DNA of 64,000 bases from the NCBI RefSeq assembly GCF_036711975.1, contig NC_091975.1, positions 622,501-686,500 on the forward strand. The letters run 5' to 3'. Positions within the stretch are counted from its first letter, which is position 1, and each line of letters opens with the position of its first letter. The notes beneath the pieces were generated by a model, which did not search any database, was not told where the DNA came from, and worked only from the letters and a program-made list of their open reading frames with translations. A program made the position numbers and the translations under genes. This DNA comes from Onthophagus taurus. Its lineage: Eukaryota > Arthropoda > Insecta > Coleoptera > Scarabaeidae. Positions 25,086 to 38,050 of this stretch are shown in pieces.

Positions 25086-26290
25086 AAACGTCTAATACTA
25101 TGTGCTTCTGGACCTCATTTTCCATCTTCAATTCAAGTTGACCACTTTTGAAGACTATATATCACTTACTTTTGAAGACTACAGTCTAACCGGAATAAAT
25201 GGTTGTATAAAATTTGTAGATTTTACATTATGTTGTATTATTTACACGGATATAGACGAGCAAGTTGGGTTTATTGAATTGGTGACGACCCCTAAGACGC
25301 GAATCCGGCAGAATAAGAACGATAATTGCGCCCCATTCGTTTCGAAAAGTCAAAGGTCGCCCCTCAAGGAGGAACGGAGCGGCGCGGACATCGAAGTTAA
25401 TCCGCCTGAATGGACACAAGTCCCGGCGCGCGTCGCTAAGAAAAGAAACTCCAACTTCCGGGCTCCCGGCGAAACTGCATTTGGGAATTGAGAACTTACC
25501 CTTGCGCCCCACGGCCAGCACCGAATTCGAAACTGTTTATGCAACCAGTCTGTGTACTATGCGCAAGTTTTGTGCAGACGTCGACTTCAATCTCCACATA
25601 CTCCACACCCTTTCCTATATACTACATTAAACTTGCTTTGCTCGGTATGTTACACGAGGAATTTTTATTTATTCCTAGAAAAAAAAATTTGTTAAATATT
25701 TAGCCATTTCCATATTCAATTTAATGTTGAATAAAATAGAGCTGCAAGTCGCAGTACGTTACTTCCGGCTGGAGAACTGCCGGAAACAATTACGGGTAAA
25801 ACGGTGCGGACCACTGGTTCTGCGAATCCCTAGCGAACAGGGTTCATATTAGCGCCTCCCCCAGCATCCCCCGTCGTAATTTATTCGTATTTGTTTAGTA
25901 ATCGGGAAAAATGGGTGGCTGTGAAACGCACGCAGCGCCGCCTATGACAACAACAACTGCAAAAACTAGGGGTCGCTCGCATATTTTAATTGCTATCGTT
26001 TATTCGGCTATCGATTTGGGGGGCGGTTGCAACTATGCACGGCACTGCCGCCGCCGCCTCCAACCTATTGATGTACAAATTTAATTATTGCTGCATTACC
26101 GTACAGAGCCTGTTATCTCCGGTGACCGGTCTGCGACCGTAAATGAAATTTAATTAAATTCGTCCAGTCGGTTTATCCCGATTTCAAAAACAAAACGAAA
26201 CAAAACTGTTGAGAAGAAAAGTTCATCGCGGAAAATACTCGCTCGGTTACTTGATTTTGCTGCCGATTTTCAAGTTTATGCGTATAACTT
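25086..26290. other. GC-rich single-copy island
   Basis: Unique CpG-containing sequence between S4 and SP1. Frames at 25102-25491 (plus) and 25228-25544 (minus) overlap each other and resemble no family. Nothing with splice or domain support was seen. Confidence 0.35.
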
Positions 26291-26304
26291 GAGAATCACC
26301 CTGT

Positions 26305-26595
26305 ATATCATTAGAAATTGGTGATAGATAAATATGAAATAATTACGGATTATGATTTCTTGATGCATTAGCAACATTTTTTATTCATAACGTCTTTCCT
26401 TGTCACTTATAGTACATATGTTGTAGTTGATTTTATTAAAAAGTTGATTTATGCTATATCACTAGAAACTGGTGATAAATAAATATGAAATAATTATGTA
26501 TTATGATTGCATGATACATTAGCAGCATTTTTTATTCATAACGTTTTTCTCCATCACTCTTAGTATTTATGTTATAGTTGATTTACTTTATTAAA
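26305..26595. repeat. Tandem duplication of about 150 bp x 2, 3' of SP1
   Basis: Two diverged direct copies (about 26306-26450 and 26457-26595) share ATCAYTAGAAAYTGGTGATA, AATATGAAATAATTA and TTTTTATTCATAACGT. The second copy overlaps the SP1 polyadenylation region; AATAAA on the minus strand is at 26587-26592. Confidence 0.75.
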
Positions 26596-26623
26596 AAAAA
26601 TCTTAATATTGTTATAAAACATT

Positions 26624-28073
26624 TTAAGGCCATACAATTCCTTCAATCCAATTAATATAATAAGACACTCTCGTATAAATCGCCGGTGCAATACCACAAT
26701 TTATCCCAAACGATGTAACTCCCACAATTTGATACAATTGTGACTCAAAAAAATTTAAAGGTGTCCCCGAATCACCCTATTACAAAAAATAATGATTTTA
26801 AATAACAATCAATGTTATAGATAATAAAAAATTTACTTGGCAAGTATCTCCACCTGGATCAGCTCCTTCAGCACAAATCTGCGTATCAAGATTCACCCCA
26901 TTTTCCAATCCGTTAGTTTGCCTACTATAAGTTTTAGAACAAGTTTCAATCTCCGTAATATTTAATTCAACTTTTTGCAAATTATTGGGATGAGTCCCCC
27001 CGAAATAAACCCTCCCCCATCCCGCCACAATAAATCGTACATTTTTTGGGAACTCCCTTGGCACATAAATACAGGCCGGTTTTATATAAGCATTAAAATC
27101 AACGTTCTTTTTTAATCGAACCAACCCTATATCGTGATATTTACTATCCGGGCGATATTCAGGAAATTCGAAAACTTCTGCAACTTCGTATTCTACAGGA
27201 AATGCGTCATCGTCGTTTGAGCGAATATCTAAATCACCTAAACGAACGTATTTAACTGTTCCACTAAAAAAAAATGGGATTAATAATAAAATTGTTTTAA
27301 TAAGAAAGTGTTACTATAAATCGGCTGATAAACAATGAGCTGCTGTTAAAATGAAGTTTTCGCTTATTAAGCCACCCCCTGAGAGCCAATGAATATCATT
27401 TGGATCCCCATACCCCAACAAAGCAACATGGGGAAACTCTAAAGGTAACGCATCAATTCCCCCAGTTATAAATTTATGGGGGTTAATAAGAACTTCTTTA
27501 TACGGCGCTGGTGTTGTTGTTGTTGTCAATACAGATTTATCAGGAAATTTGTATTCGAGACTTTTATATTCTCTGCATTCTAAAATAAGTTATTAAATTA
27601 TTAAGTTAAATAATTTTTAACAAATTACTTTCAGCGCTTTTTTGGCCATCAATACGAGTTGTTGCATCACTAGCTTGATTTAGGTCCCTATTATTTTCTT
27701 TTGATTCATTTAAATTTGGAATTGAAGTGGTTGGTTTAAAAGTAAACGTCGCAAGGGTGGGATCATAAGGTAAATCATTTTCTGGTACGCAACAAACGAT
27801 CGGTATAAAAGGAGATGTTTCTTCGAAACTACACACAATCGGTCGTTCATGATTTAACAACATTTCTCTTGCTGATGCGCAAAAATCGACTCTTTTGCAT
27901 ACCCCGATATCACCGTTATATAATAAACACCTAGAATTAACTGGAAGGCTAAGTTGTTGACCTAAAACAATAATAATATAATGAATATAATGAAATTCAA
28001 AGATAATTAAATACTCACCAATTGTTGTAAATGTCATATATTTAAAAACCACGTATGCTAATAACAAAGACAT
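26624..28073 (-). CDS. Clip-domain serine protease SP1
   Basis: Five exons (28019-28073, 27629-27961, 27315-27579, 26837-27263, 26624-26776), all GT-AG with matching phases, give 410 residues. Order: signal peptide from MSLLLAYVVFKYM; clip domain with six cysteines (CLLYNGDIGVCKRVDFC to PIVCC); a Thr/Ser-rich linker; an activation region before [20 protein letters not shown]; then the S1 protease domain. The triad is complete: TAAHC, KYHDIGLVRL and QGDSGTP. The usual WxCGG cysteine is Ser (WLSGGGLISEN), so one conserved disulfide partner is missing; GDSGGP reads GDSGTP. Clip proteases are secreted zymogens of hemolymph cascades (Toll activation, melanization). The end GIVWP resembles snake/persephone-type (CLIPC) proteases. 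It is the close paralog of SP2. Confidence 0.9.
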
Positions 28074-28190
28074 TGTGTTGTGAAACCGAACGGATCGACC
28101 GAGAAACTAAAAACCTGTCGGTTGGTCCGTGGATTCCTCGATTCGTTGTTTTTATTTGAAACCTTCATGAAGACAGGTTTTAAACAATCT
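28074..28190 (-). promoter_or_regulatory. SP1 proximal promoter, shared with SP2
   Basis: Upstream of the ATG the minus strand reads ACAGGTTTTTAGT (28106-28118), then a CGATYCGTTCGGTTT block leading into the start codon. The same words at the same distance occur before SP2 (43413-43457). Further out, both have GAGAAGATTGTTT and TTCATGAAGAC. The TTTAGT word is a plausible transcription start. Confidence 0.5.
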
Positions 28191-29665
28191 TCTCGTTTCG
28201 TCAAATTAAAGAAAAAAAATCGATTAGAATGGAAGAAACAGAAATAAATTTGAAAATTTATTTCTTTGATTCACAACTTTCTCTTTTAACGTTATACGTA
28301 CTCTGAATGACTTATTTAAATGCCACTAAACTTGAAAAACAACTCAATTTATATCCGATTTAAAATTAATTTGAATTTAATTAATGGAGTTAGAAAATTG
28401 TTTATTGGATATTGTGCTATTTTAAACGTGTTTAATGGCTGAATTAAGATTTAAACATTTTTTAGTAAGAAGTTGTAATTTTTGTTTCTTTCTTCAGCCG
28501 ATTTCAATCTACAGACCATCTTCAGGAGAAACCTAAATAATTTCTAAAAATATTTTCGATTTCAAACAACGATAAGGAAGTTCGAGTAGATGATGAGACA
28601 TCACAACAAGTAGCTATTTCAAAGGGAGTATTGTCACAATTACTATTCATAGTAATATTTATTTAGTAATATTATTAACAAGAGGAGCTGTCGTTTTAAA
28701 CGATAGTTCTGTAGATGGCAAAAATGTTGCAGACGATTGTGTTAAGGGTACAATTTGCTACAACATTTTAGGAACAGAATCATAACTTTATAACATTTTT
28801 AGTTGGATCTAAATTGTGTTATAAAAGTTTTGTACATTTGATGTCGGATCGCGCATCTGTGACTAATTCTTATTGAGAAGGACCCAGCGGCGACATCGTC
28901 GTTTCGAAGATTACTTCCGCCTCCGTGTGCCCTGTAAGCACCGGCCACGCCGAACCCCATCAGAATTCAATTCGAGTAGATAATTCGGTTGAAGGAGCGT
29001 CGGGTGTACGGGCGAATGGCCATCATCGCTCTACTCAAACGCACCACTTAACCTATATTCGCTCTCTGCACAGGTGAGGTAGGTTCACACGCGCCTCACC
29101 ATCTAACAACTATAAATCGAAACGGTGTCAACGCCAAAACGTTCATTAAGACTAAAATTTACATCAAACGTTGTTAGGCAATGCAGATATCTTTTCGTTT
29201 GTTCTTTTCCATTATAATGTCGGTTTAAATGACTATGGGGTAGTGACAATTCGTTTAAATCGAGATAGCCGAAAATTCAACCGATGCCATCAATTTTAAA
29301 GTTAAACGGACTCTCGGTCGCATTACCAGCTCATGCATCTTTAATGGCATCGGTAGTCGAGCCGTAGCGCTAAAAACTTAATATATTTTATTGATTCGGT
29401 CTAAACGAGGATTTAACGACATCGGACGTCGCTAAGTGCTGTTTGTATGGCTACGGTGCAATTAAGGACCCCTATAACGGGGTGCGTAGTTCTATTACAT
29501 AGGAAGCGGCGTCTGTAACGACTCCGAGGGAGTAATTTTTTCGAGTACCATGAAATATGTGGTATTAATCTTTACCGAAAACGATCCAAAAATATACCCA
29601 CTTTTGTCCATGAATCTTGTGTTAGACATAACATTCGTTACACCGAAAGAAGAGTTCTCCTCCTT
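28191..29665. other. Intergenic stretch with a GC-rich island (28.83-29.5 kb)
   Basis: The first half is AT-rich and unremarkable. The second half is CpG-containing unique sequence like the other islands between satellites. A 72-codon minus frame at 29495-29713 runs into the satellite and is not convincing. Confidence 0.35.
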
Positions 29666-32600
29666 TTTGGAAATCATATCATCCGTATTATTAAGGATAA
29701 CGTTATGCTTCATATTTTAAATTGAAGCTTAATGACTCTAGTTTATGATATGATATAAAAACTATAAGGTAATATTATTGAAATTTCCAGGAAAAAGTTA
29801 TTAAAGATAATATTGTCAAATTTATAAATCTAAATAATACGAAATTTTCAAAAAAACATATCATCCGTATTATTACAGATAACGATATGCTTCATATGTT
29901 AAATTGGAACTTATTGAGTCTAGTTTATGATATGATATAAAAACAATAAGGTAATATTATTGAAATTTCCAGAAAAAAATTATTAAAAATTAAATTGCCA
30001 AATTTATAAGTCAAAATAATACGAAATTTTCAAAAAAATATATCATCCGTATTTTTAAGGATAACGGTATGCTTCATATGTTAAATTGAAGCTTAATGAC
30101 TCTAGTTTATGATATGATATAAAAACTATAAGATAATATTATTGAAATTTCCAGAAAAAAATTATTAAAGATGAAATTGCCAAATTTATAAGTCAAAATA
30201 ATACGAAATTTTCAAAAAAACATATCATCCGTATTTTTAAGGATAACGGTATGCTTCATATGTTAAATTGAAGCTTATTGAGTCTAGTTTATGATATGAT
30301 ATAAAAACAATAAGGTAATATTATTGAAATTTCCAGAAAAAAATTATTAAAGATGAAATTGCCAAATTTATAAGTCAAAATAATACGAAATTTTCAAAAA
30401 AATATATCATCCGTATTTTTAAGGATAACGGTATGCTTCATATGTTAAATTGAAGCTTAATGAGTCTAGTTGATGATATGATATAAAAACTATAAGGTAA
30501 TATTATTGAAATTTCCAGAAAAAAATTATTAAAGAAGAAACTGTTAAATTTATAAATCAAAATAATACGAAATTATCAAAAAATGATATCATCGGTATTT
30601 TTAAGGATAACGGTATGCTTCATATGTTAAATTGAAGCTTATTGAGTCTAGTTTATGATATGATATAAAAACAATAAGGTAATATTACTGAAATTTCCAG
30701 AAAAAAATTATTAAAGAAGAAACCGTTAAATTTATAAATCAAAATAATACGAAATTATCAAAAAATGATATCATCCGTATTTTTAAGGATAACGGTATGC
30801 TTCATATGTTAAATTGAAGCTTAATGACTCTAGTTTATGATATGATATAAAAACTATAAGGTAATATTATTGAAATTTCCAGGGAAAAATTATTAAAGAA
30901 GAAATTATCAAATTTATAAATTAAAAATAATACGAAATTTTCAAAAAATCATATCATCCATATTTTTGAAGATAACGGTATGCTTCATATGTTAAATTGA
31001 AGCTTAATGAGTCTAGTTGATGATATGATATAAAAACTATAAGGTAATATTATTGAAATTTCCAGAAAAAAATTATTAAAGAAGAAACTGTTAAATTTAT
31101 AAATCAAAATAATACGAAATTATCAAAAAATGATATCATCCATATTTTTGAAGATAGCGGTATGCTTCATATGTTAAATTGAAGCTTAATGACTCTAGTT
31201 TATGATATAATATAAAAACTATAAGGTAATATTATTGAAATTTCCAGAAAAAAATTATTAAAGAAGAAATTGTTAAATTTATAAATCAAAATAATACGAA
31301 TTTATCAAAAAATGATATCGTCGGTATTTTTAAGGATAACGGTATGCTTCATATGTTAAATTGAAGCTTAATGACTCTAATTTATGATATGATATAAAAA
31401 CTATAAGGTAATATTATTGAAATTTTCAAAAAAACATATCATCCGTATTTTTAAAGATAACGATATGCTTCATATGTTAAATTGAAGCTTATTGAGTCTA
31501 GTTTATGATATGATATAAAAACTACAAGGTAATATTATTGAAATTTCCAGGGAAAAATTATTAAAGATGAAATTGCCATATTTATAAATCAATATAATAT
31601 GAAATTTTCAAAAAAACATATCATCCGTATTTTTAAAGATAACGATATGCTTCATATGTTAAATTGAAGCTTATTGAGTCTAGTTTATGATATGATATAA
31701 AAACTATAAGATAATATTATTGAAATTTCTAGAAAAAAATTATTAAAGATGATATTGCCAAATTTATAAGTCAAAATAATACGAAATTTTCAAAAAAACA
31801 TATCATCCGTATTTTTAAGGATAACGGTATGCTTCATATGTTAAATTGAAGCTTATTGAGTCTAGTTTATGATATGATATAAAAACTATAAGGTAATATT
31901 ATTGAAATTTCCAGGAAATAATTATTAAAGAAGAAACTGTCAAATTTATAAATCAAAATAATACGAAATTATCAAAAAATGATATCATGGGTATTTTTAA
32001 GGATAACGGTATGCTTCATATGTTAAATTGAAGCTTATTGAGTCTAGTTTATGATATGATATAAAAACTATAAGGTAATATTATTGAAATTTCCAGAAAA
32101 AAATTATTAAAGATGAAATTGCCAAATTTATAAGTCAAAATAATACGAAATTTTCAAAAAAATGATATCATCGGTATTTTTAAGGATAACGGTATGCTTC
32201 ATATGTTAAATTGAAGCTTATTGAGTCTAGTTTATGATATGATATAAAAACTATAAGGTAATATTATTGAAATTTCCAGGAAATAATTATTAAAGAAGAA
32301 ACTGTCAAATTTATAAATCAAAATAATACGAAATTATCAAAAAATGTTATCATGGGTTTTTTTAAGGATAACGGTATGCTTCATATGTTAAATTGAAGCT
32401 TATTGAGTCTAGTTTATGATATGATATAAAAACTATAAGGTAATATTATTGAAATTTCCAGAAAAAAATTATTAAAGATGAAATTGCCAAATTTATAAGT
32501 CAAAATAATACGAAATTTTCAAAAAAATGATATCATCGGTATTTTTAAGGATAACGGTATGCTTCATGTGTTAAATTGAAGCTTATTGAGTCTAGTTTAT

Positions 32601-33930
32601 GATATGATATAAAAACAATAAGGTAATGTTATTGAAATTTCCAGAAAAAAGTTATTAAAGATGAAATTGCCAAATTTATAAATCAAAATAATACGAAATT
32701 TTTAAAAAAACATATCATCCGTATTATTACACATAACGATATGCTTCATATGTTAAATTGAAGCTTATTGAGTCTAGTTTATGATATGATATAAAAACAA
32801 TAAGGTAATATTATTGAAATTTCCAGAAAAAAATTATTAAAGATGAAATTGCCAAATTTATAAGTCAAAATAATACGAAATTTTCAAAAAAATGATATCA
32901 TCGGTATTTTTAAGGATAACGGTATGCTTCATATGTTAAATTGAAGCTTAATGACTCTAGTTTATGATATGATATAAAAACTATAAGGTAATATTATTGA
33001 AATTTCCAGGGAAAAATTATTAAAGAAGAAACTGTTAAATTTATAAATCAAAATAATACGAAATTATCAAAAAATGATATCATCGGTATTTTTAAGGATA
33101 ACGGTATGCTTCATATGTTAAATTGAAGCTTATTGAGTCTAGTTTATGATATGATATAAAAACTATAAGGTAATATTATTGAAATTTCCAGAAAAAAATT
33201 ATTAAAGATGAAATTGCCAAATTTATAAATCAAAATAATACGAAATTTTCAAAAAATCATATCATCCATATTTTTGAAGATAACGGTATGCTTCATATGT
33301 TAAATTGAAGCTTAATGAGTCTAGTTGACGATATGATATAAAAACTGTAAGGTAATATTATTGAAATTTCCAGAAAAAAATTATTAAAGAAGAAACTGTT
33401 AAATTTATAAATCAAAATAATACGAAATTATCAAAAAATGATATCATCGGTATTATTACAGATAACGATATGCTTCATATGTTAAATTGGAGCTTAATGA
33501 GTCTAGTTGATGATATGATATAAAAACTATAAGGTAATATTATTGAAATTTCCAGAAAAAAATTATTAAAGATGAAATTGCCAAATTTATAAATCAAAAT
33601 AATACGAAATTTTCAAAAAATCATATCATCCATATTTTTGAAGATAACGGTATGCTTCATATGTTAAATTGAAGCTTAATGAGTCTAGTTGACGATATGA
33701 TATAAAAACTGTAAGGTAATATTATTGAAATTTCCAGAAAAAAATTATTAAAGAAGAAACTGTTAAATTTATAAATCAAAATAATACGAAATTATCAAAA
33801 AATGATATCATCGGTATTATTACAGATAACGATATGCTTCATATGTTAAATTGGAGCTTAATGAGTCTAGTTGATGATATGATATAAAAACTATAAGGTA
33901 ATATTATTGAAATTTCCAGGAAAAAATTAA
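29666..33930 (+). repeat. Satellite S1 array, long unpaired array
   Basis: About 23 units of 182 bp, measured from repeats of AAGGATAACGGTATGCTTC at 30057, 30239, 30421, 30603 and 30785, in the same orientation as the right inverted arm. Units differ in blocks (GATGAAATTGCC against GAAGAAACTGTTAAA; ATCATCCGTATT against ATCATCGGTATT). A 364-bp dimer is duplicated cleanly near 33.3 and 33.65 kb. The right edge falls at the same monomer position as the outer edges of the inverted arms. Confidence 0.93.
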
Positions 33931-35480
33931 AAAGTATTAAGGAAAAAAATATCAAATATATAATATTTTATAATTTTATTTGTTACCATTTACATAGAAA
34001 GATACATTAAACGTCAATTTTTATTGACTTCTTATGTTGTTGCTGATTTTAATAAACGAATTTGAATTAAAGGGATCTTGGACCAACATCAAAATGGCTT
34101 GATGTGCTTTTGTACACTTTTTATTCTTTTTTTTAATGATTCAAAGTAAAACTAATCGAGCGCTCATCGTTCACTGAAATTCCATAGCCGGGGCAAGTCG
34201 AATTCAGTTAAATTGTCGACATTCTCAACGTAAGATGGGCGTCACGACGCCCCATAAATATTTATAAAAGCCCAGTACTGACGCTATCAGTGTTTGCGTT
34301 CGGTTTGTCACCCGTCGACGACTGATGTCGGACCGTCCATGAATAATGGAAAGGAACCCATCGCGTTGGAAAATACTACCGCGTCATCGGTAACAGTTAA
34401 TTTACAAAGAGTTTACATTGTCTTTTGCACGAGAGAAAGGGACAAAGTAGTACATGACCACGAAGACTGTAACGTCGAAATGCAATGCCATAAAATTGTT
34501 ATTCGACGATCGCGAGTTCTTCATTGTTCATATCTTCGGGCGCCAATAACCGACCGAACAGTCGGCACGAAATTGCCGCTCTCCGATAGGTCGTAATATG
34601 CAAACTACCTCCGCGAATTCGAAAATCTCCCCAGACACGCAATAAGACTCCAAACGGCAGATGAAAAAAAAAGAAAAAAAGATAAAAACGGAAGAAACCG
34701 AGTCCCTACTACCATGCCGGTTGATAATAACCATTCGAAGAGACGCAACAGCGCCTCTGGCGGCCTGTGGAGACACCTCTCAATTCACCGCTGTATCGTG
34801 TATCGATTGTTTAACGTTCCTTTGTCCTAGGATATTGTCTGTTTGTCCTACATACACCCGTGCACAAAGCGCCCTTAATGGAAGCTCTCGTTGCACGAAA
34901 GTCCAGATAAGACCTGCGAAAACTAATAATTACATCTCAGCACGTTTTGCTATCTCCCTAATATACAGGTGTTTTAAAAGTGCTCTCCTAGACGTAGTAA
35001 AGAAAACAATAAAGAAATTCTTACACCTTAAAGATATTGTTATGAACATTATAAAAGTTTTATTTTACCCAAGTTACTCAGAAGAGGTAGAAAAGGAGTT
35101 GGAAATATTTTCGGAAAAGTTTGAAAACTAAAAAAAAAGAGGAAAATAGGGGGTGAAATTCGGTTCTAAAGTTGGTTGCCTTTATAAAGGAAACGCACAG
35201 TGGGAGCGGGAAGTTGCGGCGACGGACCCAGTATCTCTTGCCAAGTCCTAGAGGGCCGCCATTAGGGTTTCCGGTACGGTCGGGAGCGTCTCTCTTCCAC
35301 CTGAATAATTTTCAATTTGAGCCTTCTCCAGATTAAAACCCGCCTAATGCCTAATGAACGGCCGCTTCCGTCAATTCGATGTCGACGGGTCCTTTCCATC
35401 CGCGACGCGATTCCTGCTAAATGAGGCTGTACGACACCTCTTCACGACATTATAATCTCGTTGAAACACCCGGACGTAAT
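33931..35480. other. GC-rich single-copy island with a candidate promoter
   Basis: Unique sequence. A possible core promoter lies at 34263-34291 (listed separately), with a 7-base-arm GC palindrome GGGCGTC-AC-GACGCCC at 34237-34252. Frames at 34294-34596 and 34661-35131 (plus) show no domain and no codon pattern that convinces me. Confidence 0.35.
34263..34291 (+). promoter_or_regulatory. Candidate TATA/Inr core promoter
   Basis: TATAAAAG (34263-34270) is followed 17 bases later by TCAGT (34287-34291), so the initiator A is 26 bases from the TATA start, within the arthropod range. A GC palindrome sits 11 bases upstream. The transcript would cover an ATG-initiated frame from about 34339 (MNNGKEPIALENTTASS) of unknown nature. 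It may be a noncoding RNA or enhancer promoter, or chance. Confidence 0.3.
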
Positions 35481-35659
35481 TCCAAACGAATATTTTTTCC
35501 AATTAAAAAGTTTTTTTTTATCTTATCTAAAATTATGAGCGGTTTAATTCGTCACGAAATGTCAATGGATTTAATTGATAAAAGTTATAAGGTAATTGAA
35601 AATCAAATCAACTGTATTTTTAAGTATCTTGATATGATATATATAGTTGATACACCTTA
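35481..35659 (+). repeat. Diverged S1-related monomer, left piece
   Basis: The stretch reads CCAATTAAAAAGTT, then GAGCGGTTTAATTCGTCACG, and ends with an S1-like word (CAACTGTATTTTTAAGTATC, then TTGATATGATATATATAG). The GAGCGGTTTAATTCGTCACG segment recurs at about 38167, and the matching right half of the S1-like monomer starts at 38074. LINE B therefore sits inside an isolated, old, S1-like monomer. Confidence 0.6.
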
Positions 35660-38050
35660 GCATATCTCATTCCAAGAAAACTGGTCCACAGTAGGCCAAG
35701 TCTCTCTTTAGCCCACAGTCAAATCATATGTTTGGACATCGCAAATGATATACCAATTAACTCTCGTGCTAGCTCATCTACTGCTTCATCGCCAGCAACC
35801 CCAGAGTAACCTGGGACCCAGATCAGAAAAACTCTCAGTTCTATCACGTTCTTCACCCCTCTCTCAAAAAGGGTTTTAGCACCTATGTCAATAGCAAATA
35901 CTTCAGCCTGCACTTTCTCTATATGCAAATGTAAAGGAGATAGGCCAAATAGAACATCAAGCCCACAAGGATAGTCTAGCTTTGTGTAAAACTACCTGCA
36001 AATGTCCATTCCATGAGAGGGTTTTGTCTAGGATTACTCCTAGATATTTGACTTTCTTTGAGAAAGGAATTTCTTCGCCTTGGATAGTTGGGCGGATTAG
36101 TGAGTACAACTTTCGTCTCTTGGTGAAGGGCACAACGATTGTCTTTTGCGGGTTTAGCGAGTGATTTTAAATGGTATCTGGGGTTGTATGTAGGAAAGCG
36201 GAGGGTATGCTACGCACACAGCACCTAGGCCCCAACGGGCCCCTTGTACATCCTCCTACACTGTCTCCGGCTACATCAACCAGCCTAAGGAATTTCCGAA
36301 GGCTAGGATACAGCTCAGAGGTGTGTTCCTGATGCCATCTGTGGTCGGCCATTCCTCTCCGAAGTCTCTCATTCTGAGGTCTTGCAGAGTGGGGCATTCA
36401 CACAAGATGTGTCGGACCGTCTCCTCGCTCTCTTTACAGAGGCGACAGAGAGGACTAATAGCAAGCTTAAGGTTATAAAGATGCTTGTTTACCTTACAGT
36501 GACCCGTGACGAGCCCCGTTACAGTTCGTAAAGCCTTACGAAAGACAAGGCTGCCTCTGCTGAAGGATAATGTAATACTTCCTTAGACAGATGGCAACCC
36601 TTAACCCTATCCCACCAGTTCATGAACTTTTTGTGGATAAAATCTTTAATTATCTCAATCTGAGTTGATAAGGACGGAGCGATTATCGGTTCAGGCGAAC
36701 ATGGCGCTCGCTTGGCAGCCCTTTTGGCAAGCCTATCAGCGTGCTTGTTACCTGAACAAGTTGAGTGTCCTTTTATCCATCGAAGTATGACACAGTTATG
36801 CACTGCGGCCTTCTCCAATGTCAGATGACAACCCATAACAAGTCCTGAGGTAATTGTTATTCTACTCAGGGCTAAAATAGCTTGTCTACTGTCATAAATT
36901 GTAAAAGTCTTACCTACCAAGTTGGATCTGACAATAACGTCAGCGGCAAGTTGTATGGCGATTAACTCCGCCTGTATGACGGTGGTACTTATACCTAAAG
37001 GTTCAGATACGTGGAGTCGGAGATCGTACGAGAAGACTCCGGCTCCAGCTCCTTCCCGTCTCTTTGAACCATCAGTGTAGATTTTAAGGCTGTTTTTTAT
37101 CTCTACTTCTGTGGAGCTTGGGTGGGTGAGATATTTCTTCGTAAAAATGTGTTGTAGGGGTGTAAAGTCCGTTACACACTCCAGAATTGGTGAGTAATCC
37201 ACCATTTCATTCCAGAGATTGGCATTTTTACTATTTCTCTCACCCATTAGAATTCCTGCTGCTCGCAGTCGAGTCATGGTCACCAATGCCACCTCTTGGA
37301 TGAACAAATGAAGTGGCGTTAGGTTTAACATGTTTTCCATGGCTGCAGTGGGGGTAGTCCGCAGCGCACCTGTAACATACAAACACGCAAGTCTCTGTAC
37401 TTTATTAAGTGCAGTAGTGGATGTAGACTGTAGGGTCTTTGACCACCATACTACTGCACCATAAGTAAGCATAGGTCGGATTACAGCCGTGTAAATCCAG
37501 AGGGCATTTCTGGGTGACAAACCCCATGTCTTACCTATAGCCCTCCGGCATTGACCGAATGCAACGTACGCTTTTTTTACTCTATTATCTAGGTGGGCTC
37601 TCCATGTCATTTTATTGTCAATGCCCAGATATTTAACTTCTTTTGACAATACCAATGGAGTATCAGCAAGGGATGGCATTCTGGGATTGCCAACCTTCCT
37701 CATCCGTGTGAAAAGAATCAACTCTGTCTTCTTAGGATTCACAGAAAGTCTTTGTTCGTCACACCTCTGGTATCTGGGGTTACCTGGAGGACTTTGGATA
37801 TCCTCGACAAAGAGATTCCTTTGACCATAACGACAATGTCATCAGCATACGCTTATATTACAGAAGGGATTATAGTTGCTTCCACTTCCCTGTCAAGAGC
37901 AGCTCTTTCAAGAGAACCTGGAGCGTCCTGAATACTCTACCAACCTAGTTGTGTAGAGCCATTTCTGCTGACTTTCCCGCTTGATAAGCGTACTGGTGGC
38001 GACTCAGTGGACTACGGATTTACCGTCCTAGAAGTTTTTCAAGGATTTCT
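35660..38050 (-). mobile_element. LINE B (RNase H-bearing non-LTR retrotransposon), interrupted by LINE A
   Basis: In minus-strand order, 38050-37769 holds the end of the RT palm (VVMVKGISLSRISKVLQV). It continues after the inserted LINE A at 36185-35990 with SLNPQKTIVVPFTKRRKL and VKYLGVILDKTLSWNGHL. An RNase H part follows at 35928-35700 (KVQAEVFAIDIGAKTL, LIWVPGYSGVAGDEAVDELA). The region between RT and RNase H is largely deleted, stops are present, and both ends are truncated, so it is dead. RT plus RNase H without LTRs places it in the I/Jockey-related LINE groups. Confidence 0.75.
36186..37768 (-). mobile_element. LINE A copy 1, 5'-truncated
   Basis: Inserted into LINE B and flanked by a perfect 13-base target duplication (GGTATCTGGGGTT at 36173-36185 and 37769-37781). 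It begins inside RT (VNPKKTELILFTRMRK, EVKYLGI), then carries the RT thumb, RNase H (IYTDGSKRREGAG, QAELIAIQLAAD, GNKHADRLAKRAAKR) and a Cys/His tail (CRLCKESEETVRHILCECP). The main frame (to 36519) ends ALSFVRLYEL-stop, while the expected continuation RKALRTVTGLVTGHC is in another frame. One Thr codon before DSRQA is missing compared with copy 2. Confidence 0.85.

Noticed and set aside
13530-33930. A CRISPR-like reading of the regular arrays
   Set aside because: Units are contiguous 182-bp satellite monomers without spacer-repeat alternation, in a eukaryotic genome.
34661-35131. A 156-codon plus frame
   Set aside because: The Lys-rich start comes from an A-rich run, there is no domain, and codon use looks random. 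It is probably chance in a GC-richer island.
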